Source of the DNA: Planktomarina sp.
GTDB taxonomy: Bacteria > Pseudomonadota > Alphaproteobacteria > Rhodobacterales > Rhodobacteraceae
Length of the DNA stretch: 64,000 bases
Direction: 5' to 3'
NCBI GenBank assembly: GCA_020629235.1
Contig: JAHDDS010000006.1
Location: forward strand, 1 to 64,000
Shown here: in pieces, positions 9,634 to 18,651 of the stretch
Layout: the number at the start of each line of letters is the position of its first letter
How positions within the stretch are numbered: the stretch's first letter is position 1
Notes under the pieces: generated by a model
What the model was told of the DNA's origin: nothing
Seen by the model: only the letters and a program-made list of their open reading frames with translations
Database searches by the model: none
Made by a program: the position numbers and the translations under genes

Positions 9634-10890
9634 TCACCGCAACGCGCGTCCCTTCAAAATCGCATCTGCCCCATACTTGGCTTTGATCTTGTCGGCCGCC
9701 CGTTCGGCTTGGCTGCGTTTGGTGGCGTCTGGGTCCAAAAGATCGCCGATGGTGTCGGCGTCATGGGCGGGCTGCAGGTCTGACAACCCGACCCCCAGCA
9801 GCCGAAACGGACCTGTGCCTTGGACGGTGTCGAACATGCCCCGCGCCACACGATAGATGCGGTCAGCGATTTGCGTGGGTGCGGACAGCGATTGGCGGCG
9901 GGTCAGGATTTTGTGGTCCGACTTTTTCAACTTCAGTTGGATCACCCGGCCCGCTTGGTCTTTGGCCTTGGCGCGGTCAGCCACTTTTTCGGCCAGCCGC
10001 CAGATATGGCCGTCCAACAGGTCTGGATCAGCGGTGTCTTCGTGAAACGTCGTTTCATTGGAAATGCCCTTGACCGGGGCGTGGGCCGAAACACGGCGGG
10101 CGTCCTGGCCTCGGGCCAGATACCACAAACGATCCCCCATGGACCCGAAGCGGGCGTGCAAATCTTGCCGGTCCCATCGCAGCAAATCGGCAAAGGTACG
10201 AATGCCTGCCTTGTCCAACGACTGTTTGGTGACCGCCCCCACCCCCCAGATCAGGCTGATGGGGCGGTCGCGCAAGAAGCTGTCAGTTTCCGCCACACCG
10301 ATGATCGAAAAGCCCCGGGGTTTTTCCAAATCTGACGCGACTTTGGCCAGAAATTTATTGTGGGACAAACCGATGGACCCTGTCAGCCCCAATTCCTGTT
10401 TCATTCGCAAAATCAACCGCACCAACATCACCGCAGGCGGGGCGCCGTGCAATCGCGTGGTGCCGGTCAGGTCCATGAACGCTTCGTCCAGCGACAAAGG
10501 TTCGATGGCGGGCGTCATGTCTTGCATCATGGCTTTGATGGCGCGACTGGCCTTCACATATTCGTCCATCCGGGGTTTCACCACCACAGCATCGGGGCAC
10601 AGCTTCAGCGCTTGGAACATGGGCATCGCGCTGCGCACGCCGCGGATACGCGCGACATAACACGCCGTGGACACCACCCCGCGCCGTCCCCCGCCGATGA
10701 TCACAGGCTTGTCCGCCAGATCAGGGTTGTCCCGCTTTTCGACGCTGGCATAAAACGCGTCGCAGTCCATATGGGCGATGGACAGGTCGAACAATTCGGG
10801 GTGGGACATCACCCTGGGGCTGCCGCACGACAGGCACCGACGCGGGGCGTCGTCAAAAGGCGTGGCGCAGTCTCGGCACAGGGCGGGCAT
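9634..10890 (-). CDS. dinB: DNA polymerase IV (Y-family) with N-terminal zinc-ribbon-like segment
   Basis: HMDCDAFYASVEKRDNPDLADKPVIIGG..., SLDEAFMDLTG; N-terminus MPALCRDCATPFDDAPRRCLSCGSPRV. Confidence 0.94.
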   Translation of the reverse strand: MPALCRDCATPFDDAPRRCLSCGSPRVMSHPELFDLSIAHMDCDAFYASVEKRDNPDLADKPVIIGGGRRGVVSTACYVARIRGVRSAMPMFQALKLCPDAVVVKPRMDEYVKASRAIKAMMQDMTPAIEPLSLDEAFMDLTGTTRLHGAPPAVMLVRLILRMKQELGLTGSIGLSHNKFLAKVASDLEKPRGFSIIGVAETDSFLRDRPISLIWGVGAVTKQSLDKAGIRTFADLLRWDRQDLHARFGSMGDRLWYLARGQDARRVSAHAPVKGISNETTFHEDTADPDLLDGHIWRLAEKVADRAKAKDQAGRVIQLKLKKSDHKILTRRQSLSAPTQIADRIYRVARGMFDTVQGTGPFRLLGVGLSDLQPAHDADTIGDLLDPDATKRSQAERAADKIKAKYGADAILKGRALR

Positions 10891-10927
10891 ATGTGTAAGA
10901 TACCGCCAAACACGGGAACAGAAAACC

Positions 10928-11371
10928 ATGCATCCACAGGCAGTCGACTTCTTGGGGGCGAAGGTGGCCTTGCTGATCGGCGACAAGCTGTTGGTGATCT
11001 TGCGCGATGACATCCCCGGCATTGTCTGGCCCGGGCATTGGGATTTGCCAGGGGGCGGGCGCGAAGGGACAGAAACCCCGTTTGAAACCGTGGCCCGCGA
11101 AACCCGCGAAGAAGTGGGGCTGATCTTACCGCAAGGGTCGGTTCTGTCGTGTCAGCAACACCCGGCGGAAACCAAACCGGGCGCGGTGGTGTTTCTGTTT
11201 CTGGCCCATTTGCCAGCCCACACCGCCGCCGACATCCGTTTGGGGGACGAAGGGCAAATGTGGCAGCTGATGGCACCCCAAGACTATGCCGCCCACCCCT
11301 TGCGGATCCCTCATTTCGCGGATCGCGTTTTGGGCATAATGGCAGAAAACAGCCTATTCACAGGGCAGTAA
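10928..11371 (+). CDS. NUDIX hydrolase
   Basis: Nudix box GGGREGTETPFETVARETREEVGL. Confidence 0.93.
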   Translation: MHPQAVDFLGAKVALLIGDKLLVILRDDIPGIVWPGHWDLPGGGREGTETPFETVARETREEVGLILPQGSVLSCQQHPAETKPGAVVFLFLAHLPAHTAADIRLGDEGQMWQLMAPQDYAAHPLRIPHFADRVLGIMAENSLFTGQ

Positions 11372-11398
11372 CCACATCGCGCGGTTGTGTTAGCGCAA

Positions 11399-11420
11399 AT
11401 TGTATTGCGCGGGATACAAT
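11399..11420. promoter_or_regulatory. Inverted repeat (candidate operator) upstream of riboswitch
   Basis: ATTGTAT-N8-ATACAAT perfect 7-bp inverted repeat. Confidence 0.4.
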
Positions 11421-11449
11421 CTGCGCCTAGGTCTGCTGCATCAACCCTG

Positions 11450-11640
11450 TACCGGGAGAGCGCGGTCACCCGCCGCCGAAGGAGCAAGTCCCCCCGATAA
11501 ACTCTCAGGCCCATGGACCGGCGCAGGGAAAACACACCGAAGAGCATCCAAAAGGGTGCACCGAAGGCGAAAGGCACGGCCAAGGAAACGGCCCCTGCCG
11601 AAACGCTCAGGTTCCAGGACGGTTGGGGGCGCAGGTTGCG
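11450..11640 (+). ncRNA. Tandem glycine riboswitch (gcvT-type) upstream of dadA-like gene
   Basis: Aptamer 1: ACCGGGAGAGCGCGG...CCGCCGAAGGAGCAAG...AAACTCTCAGGCCCATGGACCGG; aptamer 2: GAAGAGCATCC...GCACCGAAGGCGAAAGG...CGAAACGCTCAGGTTCCAGGACGG. Confidence 0.87.
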
Positions 11641-11666
11641 GCCTGCCATTGCATGAGGGACCGTCC

Positions 11667-12923
11667 ATGCCACATTTCGCCGTTCTGGGCGCCGGGATCA
11701 CCGGGGTCACCACAGCTTATCAACTGCACGCCAAAGGCTTTGACGTCACGGTCATCGACCGCAACCGATACGCCGCCATGGACACCAGCTTTGCCAACGG
11801 CGGGCAACTGTCCGCCAGCAACGCCGAAGTTTGGAATTCCTGGTCCACAATCTTCAAGGGTTTGAAATGGCTGATGCAGCGCGACGCCCCGTTGCTGGTG
11901 CGCCCCACCCCCACCTGGCACAAGATCAGTTGGATGGCCGAATTCATGGCCAATATCCCAAACTATCGCGCCAATACGACCCAGACTGCGAAGCTGGCCA
12001 TCACAGCACGCCAGATTTTGCACGAAATGGCCGCCCACGCCGATGTGGATTTTGACTTTTCCCCCGCGGGCATCCTTCATTTTTACAGCAATGCAGCAGA
12101 TATGGCCCACGCCCGCAAAGTTACTGGCCTGCTGGCCCAAGGCGGGTTGCAGCGTGAAGAACTGACCCCGGCCCAAATCACCCAACGCGCCCCGGAACTG
12201 AAGGGTGATTTTGTGGGCGGATACTGGACCGAAAGTGACGCCACAGGGGACATCCACAAATACACCACCGGCCTGGCCAATTGGTTGTCCAAGCAGGGCG
12301 TGGCCTTCGACATGGGCCAAACCGTGCGCGACCTGCGCGCGGAAGACGGGCGCGTGCACGTTGAAACCGATGGGTCCAACCGAACCTTCGACGGGGTTGT
12401 GGTCTGCGCGGGTGTGGGCAGTCGCGGGATGGCGAAAAAACTGGGGGACCGGGTCAATATTTATCCGGTCAAAGGGTATTCCATCACCGTCCATTTGAAC
12501 GACGCCGCCAGCCAGGCCGCCGCCCCCCAGGTCAGCCTGCTGGACGACAAAGCGAAAATCGTCACCTCTCGCCTAGGGGCTGATCGGTTCCGGGTCGCGG
12601 GTACTGCCGAATTTGCGGGCGGCAACCGCGATATTTGCGCGTCGCGGATCAAACCCTTGGTGCAGTGGGTCGAAGATTACTTCCCCGGCGTGTCCACCGA
12701 ACACGTCACCCCTTGGGCTGGGTTGCGCCCGATGATGCCAAACATGATGCCCAAGGTGGGACCTGGACGGGCAACGGGCGTGTATTACAACACCGGGCAC
12801 GGCCATTTGGGCTGGACCCTGTCCGCCGCCACAGCCGCCTTGGTGACAGATCACATCGTTGCAACCTCAACGCCAACGACAAAAGCCGTTGCACCCCTGG
12901 GGCGATCCGAATTATCCGCATAG
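11667..12923 (+). CDS. dadA: D-amino acid dehydrogenase-like FAD-dependent oxidoreductase (DadA family)
   Basis: MPHFAVLGAGITGVTTAYQLHAKGFDVTVIDRNRYAAMDTSFANGGQLSASNAEVWNSW; C-term NTGHGHLGWTLSA. Confidence 0.88.
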   Translation: MPHFAVLGAGITGVTTAYQLHAKGFDVTVIDRNRYAAMDTSFANGGQLSASNAEVWNSWSTIFKGLKWLMQRDAPLLVRPTPTWHKISWMAEFMANIPNYRANTTQTAKLAITARQILHEMAAHADVDFDFSPAGILHFYSNAADMAHARKVTGLLAQGGLQREELTPAQITQRAPELKGDFVGGYWTESDATGDIHKYTTGLANWLSKQGVAFDMGQTVRDLRAEDGRVHVETDGSNRTFDGVVVCAGVGSRGMAKKLGDRVNIYPVKGYSITVHLNDAASQAAAPQVSLLDDKAKIVTSRLGADRFRVAGTAEFAGGNRDICASRIKPLVQWVEDYFPGVSTEHVTPWAGLRPMMPNMMPKVGPGRATGVYYNTGHGHLGWTLSAATAALVTDHIVATSTPTTKAVAPLGRSELSA

Positions 12924-12978
12924 TGGGATGAAATTTCTGTGACCCATCCCCAAATACTGAACAGAAGGGACTGGACAC

Positions 12979-13866
12979 ATGGAACAAATTCTTTTGGATA
13001 TTTTGAGCGAGAACGGCTTTTTCATCGTTCTCGCTATATTGATCATCGTCATTATTATGGCTGGGGTGCGCATCGTGCCGCAGTCAGAAAAGCACGTTGT
13101 CGAACGGTTCGGTCGCCTGAAATCCGTTTTGGGGCCCGGCATCAACTTCATCGTGCCGTTTTTGGACCGCGTGAAGCACCGCGTGTCCATCCTGGAACGT
13201 CAGCTGCCCACCGCCAAGCAAGACGCCATCACCAGCGACAACGTGCTGGTGCAGGTGGATACGTCGGTGTTTTACCGCATCTTGGAACCCGAAAAAACGG
13301 TGTACCGCATCCGGGACATTGATGCCGCCATCGCCACCACAGTGGCCGGGATTGTGCGGGCGGAAATCGGTAAAATGGAACTGGACGAAGTGCAGTCCAA
13401 CCGCGCCCGCTTGATCGAAACGATCAAATCAAGCGTTGAAATCGCGGTGGATGAATGGGGTGTAGACGTGACCCGCGCGGAAATCTTGGACGTCAACTTG
13501 GACAAAGCCACCCGCGACGCCATGCTGCAGCAGTTGAACGCCGAACGCGCGCGGCGCGCCCAAGTGACCGAGGCCGAAGGCACCAAGCGGTCGGTTGAAC
13601 TGGCCGCTGACGCAGAACTTTACGCTGCCGAACAGGCCGCCAAAGCCCGAAGGGTGCAAGCGGACGCCGAAGCATATGCCACCGGGGTGGTGGCGGAAGC
13701 CATTGCCAAAAACGGACTGGAAGCCGCGCAGTATCAAGTGGCCCTTAAACAGGTGGAATCGCTGAATGCCCTGGGCCAAGGGGCAGGCAAGCAGACCATT
13801 TTGGTGCCCGCCCAGGCGATCGAAGCCTTCGGCAACGCCTTTGACATGCTGAAAGGCAAAAAGTGA
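12979..13866 (+). CDS. SPFH/band-7 domain protein (QmcA/stomatin-like)
   Basis: N-terminal TM then VPQSEKHVVERFGRLKSVLGPGINFIVPFLDRV... Confidence 0.92.
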   Translation: MEQILLDILSENGFFIVLAILIIVIIMAGVRIVPQSEKHVVERFGRLKSVLGPGINFIVPFLDRVKHRVSILERQLPTAKQDAITSDNVLVQVDTSVFYRILEPEKTVYRIRDIDAAIATTVAGIVRAEIGKMELDEVQSNRARLIETIKSSVEIAVDEWGVDVTRAEILDVNLDKATRDAMLQQLNAERARRAQVTEAEGTKRSVELAADAELYAAEQAAKARRVQADAEAYATGVVAEAIAKNGLEAAQYQVALKQVESLNALGQGAGKQTILVPAQAIEAFGNAFDMLKGKK

Positions 13867-14147
13867 TGGACTGGGTGTTCAACTGGTGGGCGTGGGCCAT
13901 CTTTGCCCTGGTCCTGGTGATTTTGGAAATCGTGGCGCCAGCCTTTGTCCTGTTGGGCTTTGGCATTGGGGCTGGGGTCGTATCGTTGCTGGTGCTTCTG
14001 GCTGGGCCCGGCGTGACCGCCGGTTCGATCCCATTGCTGCTGGTGATTTTCGCAGCGGCGTCCTTGATTGCGTGGCTAGGGCTGCGCCAGTTCTTTAAAC
14101 TGCCCCAAGGCCAAGTGAAAAATTTCGATCACGACATAAACGATTGA
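13863..14147 (+). CDS. NfeD family protein
   Basis: Small membrane protein overlapping the SPFH gene by 4 nt; classic SPFH-NfeD pair. Confidence 0.88.
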   Translation: MMDWVFNWWAWAIFALVLVILEIVAPAFVLLGFGIGAGVVSLLVLLAGPGVTAGSIPLLLVIFAAASLIAWLGLRQFFKLPQGQVKNFDHDIND

Positions 14148-14151
14148 TCGG

Positions 14152-14184
14152 TTCGCGGCGGGCAGATGTGCTGGCCGCCGCGAA
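14152..14184. terminator. Bidirectional terminator-like hairpin between convergent genes
   Basis: TTCGCGGCGG/CCGCCGCGAA perfect 10-bp stem. Confidence 0.65.
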
Positions 14185-14195
14185 AACCACGACGA

Positions 14196-14573
14196 TCAGA
14201 ACCCGTGCATGCGTTTGGCCCATTGCACCGCGATGATCAGCCCCTTGAACCGGGGCAGCAAGAACAGCGACAGAGCCACGCAAATGGCCGTCACAGAACT
14301 GGCCATCACAAAGGGCGTTGGATACCAGGTCACCCACACAAAATGCAGCAGAAACCCCGCGATGTGGCCCACCAACAATATGGTCAAATAAGCTGGTCCA
14401 TCGTCGGCACGCGCGGGGGACAAATCCAAGCCGCATTGGCTGCAGGCAGCGTTCACCTTCAAATACTTGTGCAGGATCGTGCCATCGCCACACCGGGGAC
14501 AGCGCAAACACACGCCGCGCCAGATGGCCAGTTTTGTGTTGCGCGCGGGTATGTTTGCGGAATTTGCGGTCAT
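14196..14573 (-). CDS. DUF983 domain-containing protein
   Basis: RCPRCGDGTILHKYLKVNAACSQCGLDLSPARADDGPAYLTILLVGH. Confidence 0.9.
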   Translation of the reverse strand: MTANSANIPARNTKLAIWRGVCLRCPRCGDGTILHKYLKVNAACSQCGLDLSPARADDGPAYLTILLVGHIAGFLLHFVWVTWYPTPFVMASSVTAICVALSLFLLPRFKGLIIAVQWAKRMHGF

Positions 14574-14593
14574 GTCACATTGCCCCCAGCCGA

Positions 14594-15289
14594 TCAGACT
14601 GTGGCCAATTCGGCCAGCACCGCCTGGGCTGCATCACGGGGATTGGGATCTTGCCAAATCGGACGCCCCACCACCACGTGATCTGCCCCTGCGGCGATGG
14701 CATCCGCGGGCGTTGTCACCCGCTTTTGGTCGCCCAAATCTGCCCCCTTGGGACGCACGCCCGGGGTGACGATCAGCTTGCCGTCGGCTTCCGGCAAGGC
14801 CCGGATCATCGCTGCTTCTTGCGGGCTGGCGATCACGCCGTCGGCCCCTGCAGTCAGCGCGCGCCCGGCCCGGTCCACCACCAAATCCGGCAGGTCGCCA
14901 TCTTTGATCAAACACGCATCCATATCGGCCCGGTCCAGCGACGTCAGAATGGTCACAGCCAAAATCTTCAGGTCTTTGCCAGCCGCCCCTTCTTTGGCCG
15001 CGCGCACCACATGCGGGTCCCCGTGAACGGTCAGGAAGTCCAAGTCAAACTGCGCCAATCCGCGCACAGCGGCTTCCACCGTTGCACCGATGTCAAACAA
15101 CTTCATGTCCAGGAAAATGCGTTTGTCGTGTTCGTCTTTCAGCTCATTCGCCAGGGCCAGACCACCGCCGGTCAACATACCCAAACCGATCTTGTAAAAA
15201 GATACAGCGTCGCCCAGGTCTTGGGCCAGCTTCAGTCCGGCCAAAGCATTGGGCACGTCCATCGCCACGATCAATCTGTCATCTGCCAC
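14594..15289 (-). CDS. pyrF: Orotidine-5'-phosphate decarboxylase
   Basis: LDMKLFDIGATVEAAV, VTPGVRPKGADLGDQKRVTTPADAIAAGADHVVVGRPI. Confidence 0.95.
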   Translation of the reverse strand: MADDRLIVAMDVPNALAGLKLAQDLGDAVSFYKIGLGMLTGGGLALANELKDEHDKRIFLDMKLFDIGATVEAAVRGLAQFDLDFLTVHGDPHVVRAAKEGAAGKDLKILAVTILTSLDRADMDACLIKDGDLPDLVVDRAGRALTAGADGVIASPQEAAMIRALPEADGKLIVTPGVRPKGADLGDQKRVTTPADAIAAGADHVVVGRPIWQDPNPRDAAQAVLAELATV

Positions 15290-15325
15290 GTGGTATCCCC
15301 CTGCCCTGATTGCGCAGGGGCGGGG

Positions 15326-15628
15326 TTACCCAGTTCCGGTGGCCCTGTCCATGGGGCGCTGCGTGGCCAACGGCCGCATTCCAGGTTCAAACGTCAACCG
15401 TTCTGCGCCGCTGCGCACCCCAGGCAGCCGCCGCAACTTCGCAATGGCCGACCCGATCAACGCGGCGTCAGAACGCAATCGCGGCGAAAAAGGCGTTTCG
15501 CAAGACAACTTCAAACGCTGATCGCCTTCCCCCCCGCCGTCCGAAATCAGAAACACCACATCGCCTTGGACCAATTTGCCGTCCGCACTGCGGGTAAAGG
15601 AAGAAATAGAGATATCTTTGATATGCAT
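15326..15628 (-). CDS. Conserved hypothetical protein (~100 aa) next to pyrF
   Basis: ORF MHIKDISISSFTRSADGKLVQGDVVFLISDGGG...; adjacent to and same strand as pyrF. Confidence 0.65.
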   Translation of the reverse strand: MHIKDISISSFTRSADGKLVQGDVVFLISDGGGEGDQRLKLSCETPFSPRLRSDAALIGSAIAKLRRLPGVRSGAERLTFEPGMRPLATQRPMDRATGTG

Positions 15629-15695
15629 GGATCGCCCCAAAATGGTTGTCGCCATCGGGTTTAGCGAAACAAGATTTCCAATATGTGAAGAAAAG

Positions 15696-15754
15696 TTGGG
15701 CGGTTCTGGGATTGGACGAAACAACCGCCCAGCGTTTGCCCCAGTCCCAGAACC
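15696..15754. other. Overlapping long inverted repeats (candidate structured RNA or regulatory DNA)
   Basis: GGTTCTGGGATTGG(702-715)/CCAGTCCCAGAACC(741-754) 14-bp stem with one G.U, and GGGCGGTT(698-705)/AACCGCCC(723-730). Confidence 0.5.
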
Positions 15755-15791
15755 ATGCCACAAAGCCGATGCCCATGGGGCTTCAGAAGTG

Positions 15792-15845
15792 AAACCCATG
15801 CGCGCCGCCGGAGTGACTCCCCTTTGGTGCAACATGGGTTTTCTA
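15792..15845. other. Second inverted repeat, AAACCCATG...CATGGGTTTTCT
   Basis: AAACCCATG(15792-15800)/CATGGGTTT(15833-15841); inner GGAGTGACTCC. Confidence 0.5.
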
Positions 15846-15896
15846 TGCCAGACTGCCGCCAGCCTTAATGGGAAGAATCCCGGGCCATTCCCCATT

Positions 15897-15925
15897 CTTG
15901 AAAAGCAACATCGCTGGCCCCACAT
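15897..15925 (+). promoter_or_regulatory. RpoH (sigma-32)-type heat-shock promoter of clpB
   Basis: CTTGAAAAGCAACATCGCTGGCCCCACAT: CTTGAAA / N14 / CCCCACAT, ~75 nt upstream of ATG. Confidence 0.7.
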
Positions 15926-16000
15926 CAACGTCAAGGTCGCATATGCGCCGTGCCTGTTCAGGGCGGCAAATCGCGCGACGCTTATAAAGGAGAAGACGCA

Positions 16001-18610
16001 ATGAATTTGGAAAAATTCACCGAACGGGCACGTGGTTTCATCCAAGCGGCCCAAACCATTGCCACCCGCGAAGACCACGCGAAACTGGCCCCCGAACATT
16101 TGCTGAAAGCACTGCTGGACGACCCCGAAGGTTTGGCCAGCAACTTGATCGCCCGCGCTGGCGGCGCGCCTGACCGCGTGCGCGACGGGGTGGATACAGC
16201 TTTGGGCAAAATCGCAAAAGTCCAAGGCAACGCGCAAATCTATGTCGACAGCACATTGGGCAAAGTCCTGGCAGAAGCAGAGAAAATCGCTGACAAAGCG
16301 GGCGACAGTTTTGTTCCCGTCGAACGGGTGCTGATGGCCCTGTCGATGGTGAAGTCCAAAGCCAAAGACGCATTGGAAGCCGGTGCTGTGAACGCCCAGG
16401 CTTTGAACAGTGCCGTCAATGATATCCGCCAGGGTCGCACGGCAGATACCGCCACCGCCGAAGACAGTTACGAGGCGCTGAAGAAATACGCCCAAGACCT
16501 GACCGACCGGGCCCGCGAAGGCAAAATCGACCCCATCATCGGCCGCGACGAAGAAATTCGCCGGGCGATGCAGGTGCTAAGCCGCCGCACAAAAAACAAC
16601 CCCGTCCTGATCGGCGAACCCGGCGTGGGCAAAACCGCCATCGCAGAAGGCATGGCGCTGCGCATCGTGAACGGCGACGTGCCGGAATCCTTGCGCAACA
16701 AGAAGCTGCTGGCCTTGGATATGGGGGCCTTGATCGCGGGCGCGAAATACCGCGGTGAATTTGAAGAACGCCTGAAAGCGGTGCTGAACGAAGTCACGGC
16801 TGCGGCGGGCGAAATCATTCTATTCATCGACGAAATGCACACCCTTGTGGGGGCGGGCAAAGCCGATGGGGCCATGGATGCCGCCAACCTGATCAAACCC
16901 GCCTTGGCGCGGGGCGAATTGCACTGCATCGGGGCCACAACCTTGGACGAATACCGCAAGTATGTGGAAAAAGACGCAGCCTTGGCCCGCCGTTTCCAGC
17001 CTGTGCAGGTGGAAGAACCCACGGTATCTGACACAGTATCCATCCTGCGCGGCATTAAGGAAAAGTACGAACTGCACCACGGGGTGCGCATCGCGGACGC
17101 GGCCTTGGTGGCGGCGGCAACATTGTCGAACAGGTATATCACCGATCGGTTCTTGCCGGACAAAGCCATCGACTTGGTGGACGAAGCAGCGTCGCGCCTG
17201 CGGATGGAAGTGGATTCCAAGCCCGAGGAATTGGACGCCCTGGACCGCGAAATCTTGCAAAAACAGATCGAGGTTGAGGCCTTGAAGCTGGAAGACGACA
17301 AAGCTTCCAAAGATCGCCTGACGAAGCTGGAAAAAACTTTGGCCGACCTGCAAGATCGTAGCTCTGAACTGACTGCCCAATGGCAATCGGAACGAGACAA
17401 GCTTGCCAGCGCACGGGACCTGAAAGAACAATTGGACCGCGCACGGGCCGATTTGGACATTGCCAAACGCAACGGCGATTTGGGTAAAGCCGGGGAACTG
17501 TCCTATGGCGTGATCCCCGGGCTGGAAAAGCAATTGGCGGATGCCGAAAGTGCCGAAGGCAAGATGGTGGAAGAAGCCGTGCGCCCAGACCAAATTGCCC
17601 AAGTGGTGGAACGCTGGACCGGCATCCCCACGTCCAAAATGTTGGAAGGCGAACGCGACAAGCTGTTGCGCATGGAAGACGCGTTGCACGGTCGGGTCAT
17701 TGGCCAGCAGTCTGCGGTTCGGGCGCTGTCCAATGCTGTGCGTCGGGCACGGGCCGGTTTGAACGATGAAAATCGCCCCTTGGGCAGCTTTCTGTTCCTG
17801 GGCCCCACCGGTGTGGGCAAGACAGAGCTGACAAAAGCGGTGGCCAACTTCCTGTTCGACGACGACAACGCGATGGTGCGGATCGACATGTCCGAATTCA
17901 TGGAAAAGCACGCGGTCGCACGCCTGATTGGCGCGCCTCCGGGCTATGTCGGCTATGACGAAGGCGGGGTTTTGACCGAAGCTGTGCGCCGCCGCCCGTA
18001 CCAGGTCGTGTTGTTCGACGAAGTGGAAAAGGCCCACCCCGATGTGTTCAACGTGCTGCTGCAGGTTCTGGATGACGGCGTGCTGACCGATGGCCAGGGA
18101 CGGACGGTGGATTTCAAGCAGACCCTGATCATCTTAACATCGAACCTGGGCGCGCAAGCCCTGTCGCAGTTGCCTGATGGGGCAGATGCAGCCGACGCCA
18201 AGCGCGATGTGATGGATGCGGTGCGGGCGCATTTCCGGCCAGAATTCCTGAACCGTTTGGACGAAACCATCATATTCGACCGGCTGGGTCGGGAAGATAT
18301 GGACGGCATCGTGGACATTCAGCTGGGCCGGTTGACCAAACGTTTGGCAGGCCGCGGGATTTCATTGGACCTGGACGACGGGGCACGCAAATGGTTGGCG
18401 GACGAAGGCTATGACCCAGTGTTTGGGGCCCGGCCTTTGAAGCGTGTGATCCAGCGCGCACTGCAAGACCAACTGGCGGAAATGCTGTTGGCTGGCGATG
18501 TGGTGGACGGGGACACTGTGTCCGTATCTGCCGGATCAGATGGGTTAATCGTCGGCGACCGCGTGTCTAGTTCGAACCGCGAAGCACCATCGGACGCCGT
18601 CGTGCACTGA
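16001..18610 (+). CDS. clpB: ATP-dependent chaperone ClpB
   Basis: [18 protein letters not shown]; two Walker A motifs GEPGVGKT and GPTGVGKT, ClpB middle domain. Confidence 0.98.
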   Translation: MNLEKFTERARGFIQAAQTIATREDHAKLAPEHLLKALLDDPEGLASNLIARAGGAPDRVRDGVDTALGKIAKVQGNAQIYVDSTLGKVLAEAEKIADKAGDSFVPVERVLMALSMVKSKAKDALEAGAVNAQALNSAVNDIRQGRTADTATAEDSYEALKKYAQDLTDRAREGKIDPIIGRDEEIRRAMQVLSRRTKNNPVLIGEPGVGKTAIAEGMALRIVNGDVPESLRNKKLLALDMGALIAGAKYRGEFEERLKAVLNEVTAAAGEIILFIDEMHTLVGAGKADGAMDAANLIKPALARGELHCIGATTLDEYRKYVEKDAALARRFQPVQVEEPTVSDTVSILRGIKEKYELHHGVRIADAALVAAATLSNRYITDRFLPDKAIDLVDEAASRLRMEVDSKPEELDALDREILQKQIEVEALKLEDDKASKDRLTKLEKTLADLQDRSSELTAQWQSERDKLASARDLKEQLDRARADLDIAKRNGDLGKAGELSYGVIPGLEKQLADAESAEGKMVEEAVRPDQIAQVVERWTGIPTSKMLEGERDKLLRMEDALHGRVIGQQSAVRALSNAVRRARAGLNDENRPLGSFLFLGPTGVGKTELTKAVANFLFDDDNAMVRIDMSEFMEKHAVARLIGAPPGYVGYDEGGVLTEAVRRRPYQVVLFDEVEKAHPDVFNVLLQVLDDGVLTDGQGRTVDFKQTLIILTSNLGAQALSQLPDGADAADAKRDVMDAVRAHFRPEFLNRLDETIIFDRLGREDMDGIVDIQLGRLTKRLAGRGISLDLDDGARKWLADEGYDPVFGARPLKRVIQRALQDQLAEMLLAGDVVDGDTVSVSAGSDGLIVGDRVSSSNREAPSDAVVH

Positions 18611-18619
18611 CGTGAAATT

Positions 18620-18646
18620 GGGGTGCGCTTTCGGGCGCACCCTTTG
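18620..18646 (+). terminator. clpB terminator hairpin
   Basis: GGGTGCGC TTTCGG GCGCACCC then TTTGC. Confidence 0.7.
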
Positions 18647-18651
18647 CAACA

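Noticed and set aside
10880-10930. LexA/SOS box for dinB
   Set aside because: Only a single GAAC half-site near 10915; no GAAC-N7-GAAC or GTTC-N7-GTTC pair
14318-15664. 448-aa plus-strand ORF opposite DUF983 and pyrF
   Set aside because: Antisense to convincing conserved genes, spans several of them, composition not protein-like
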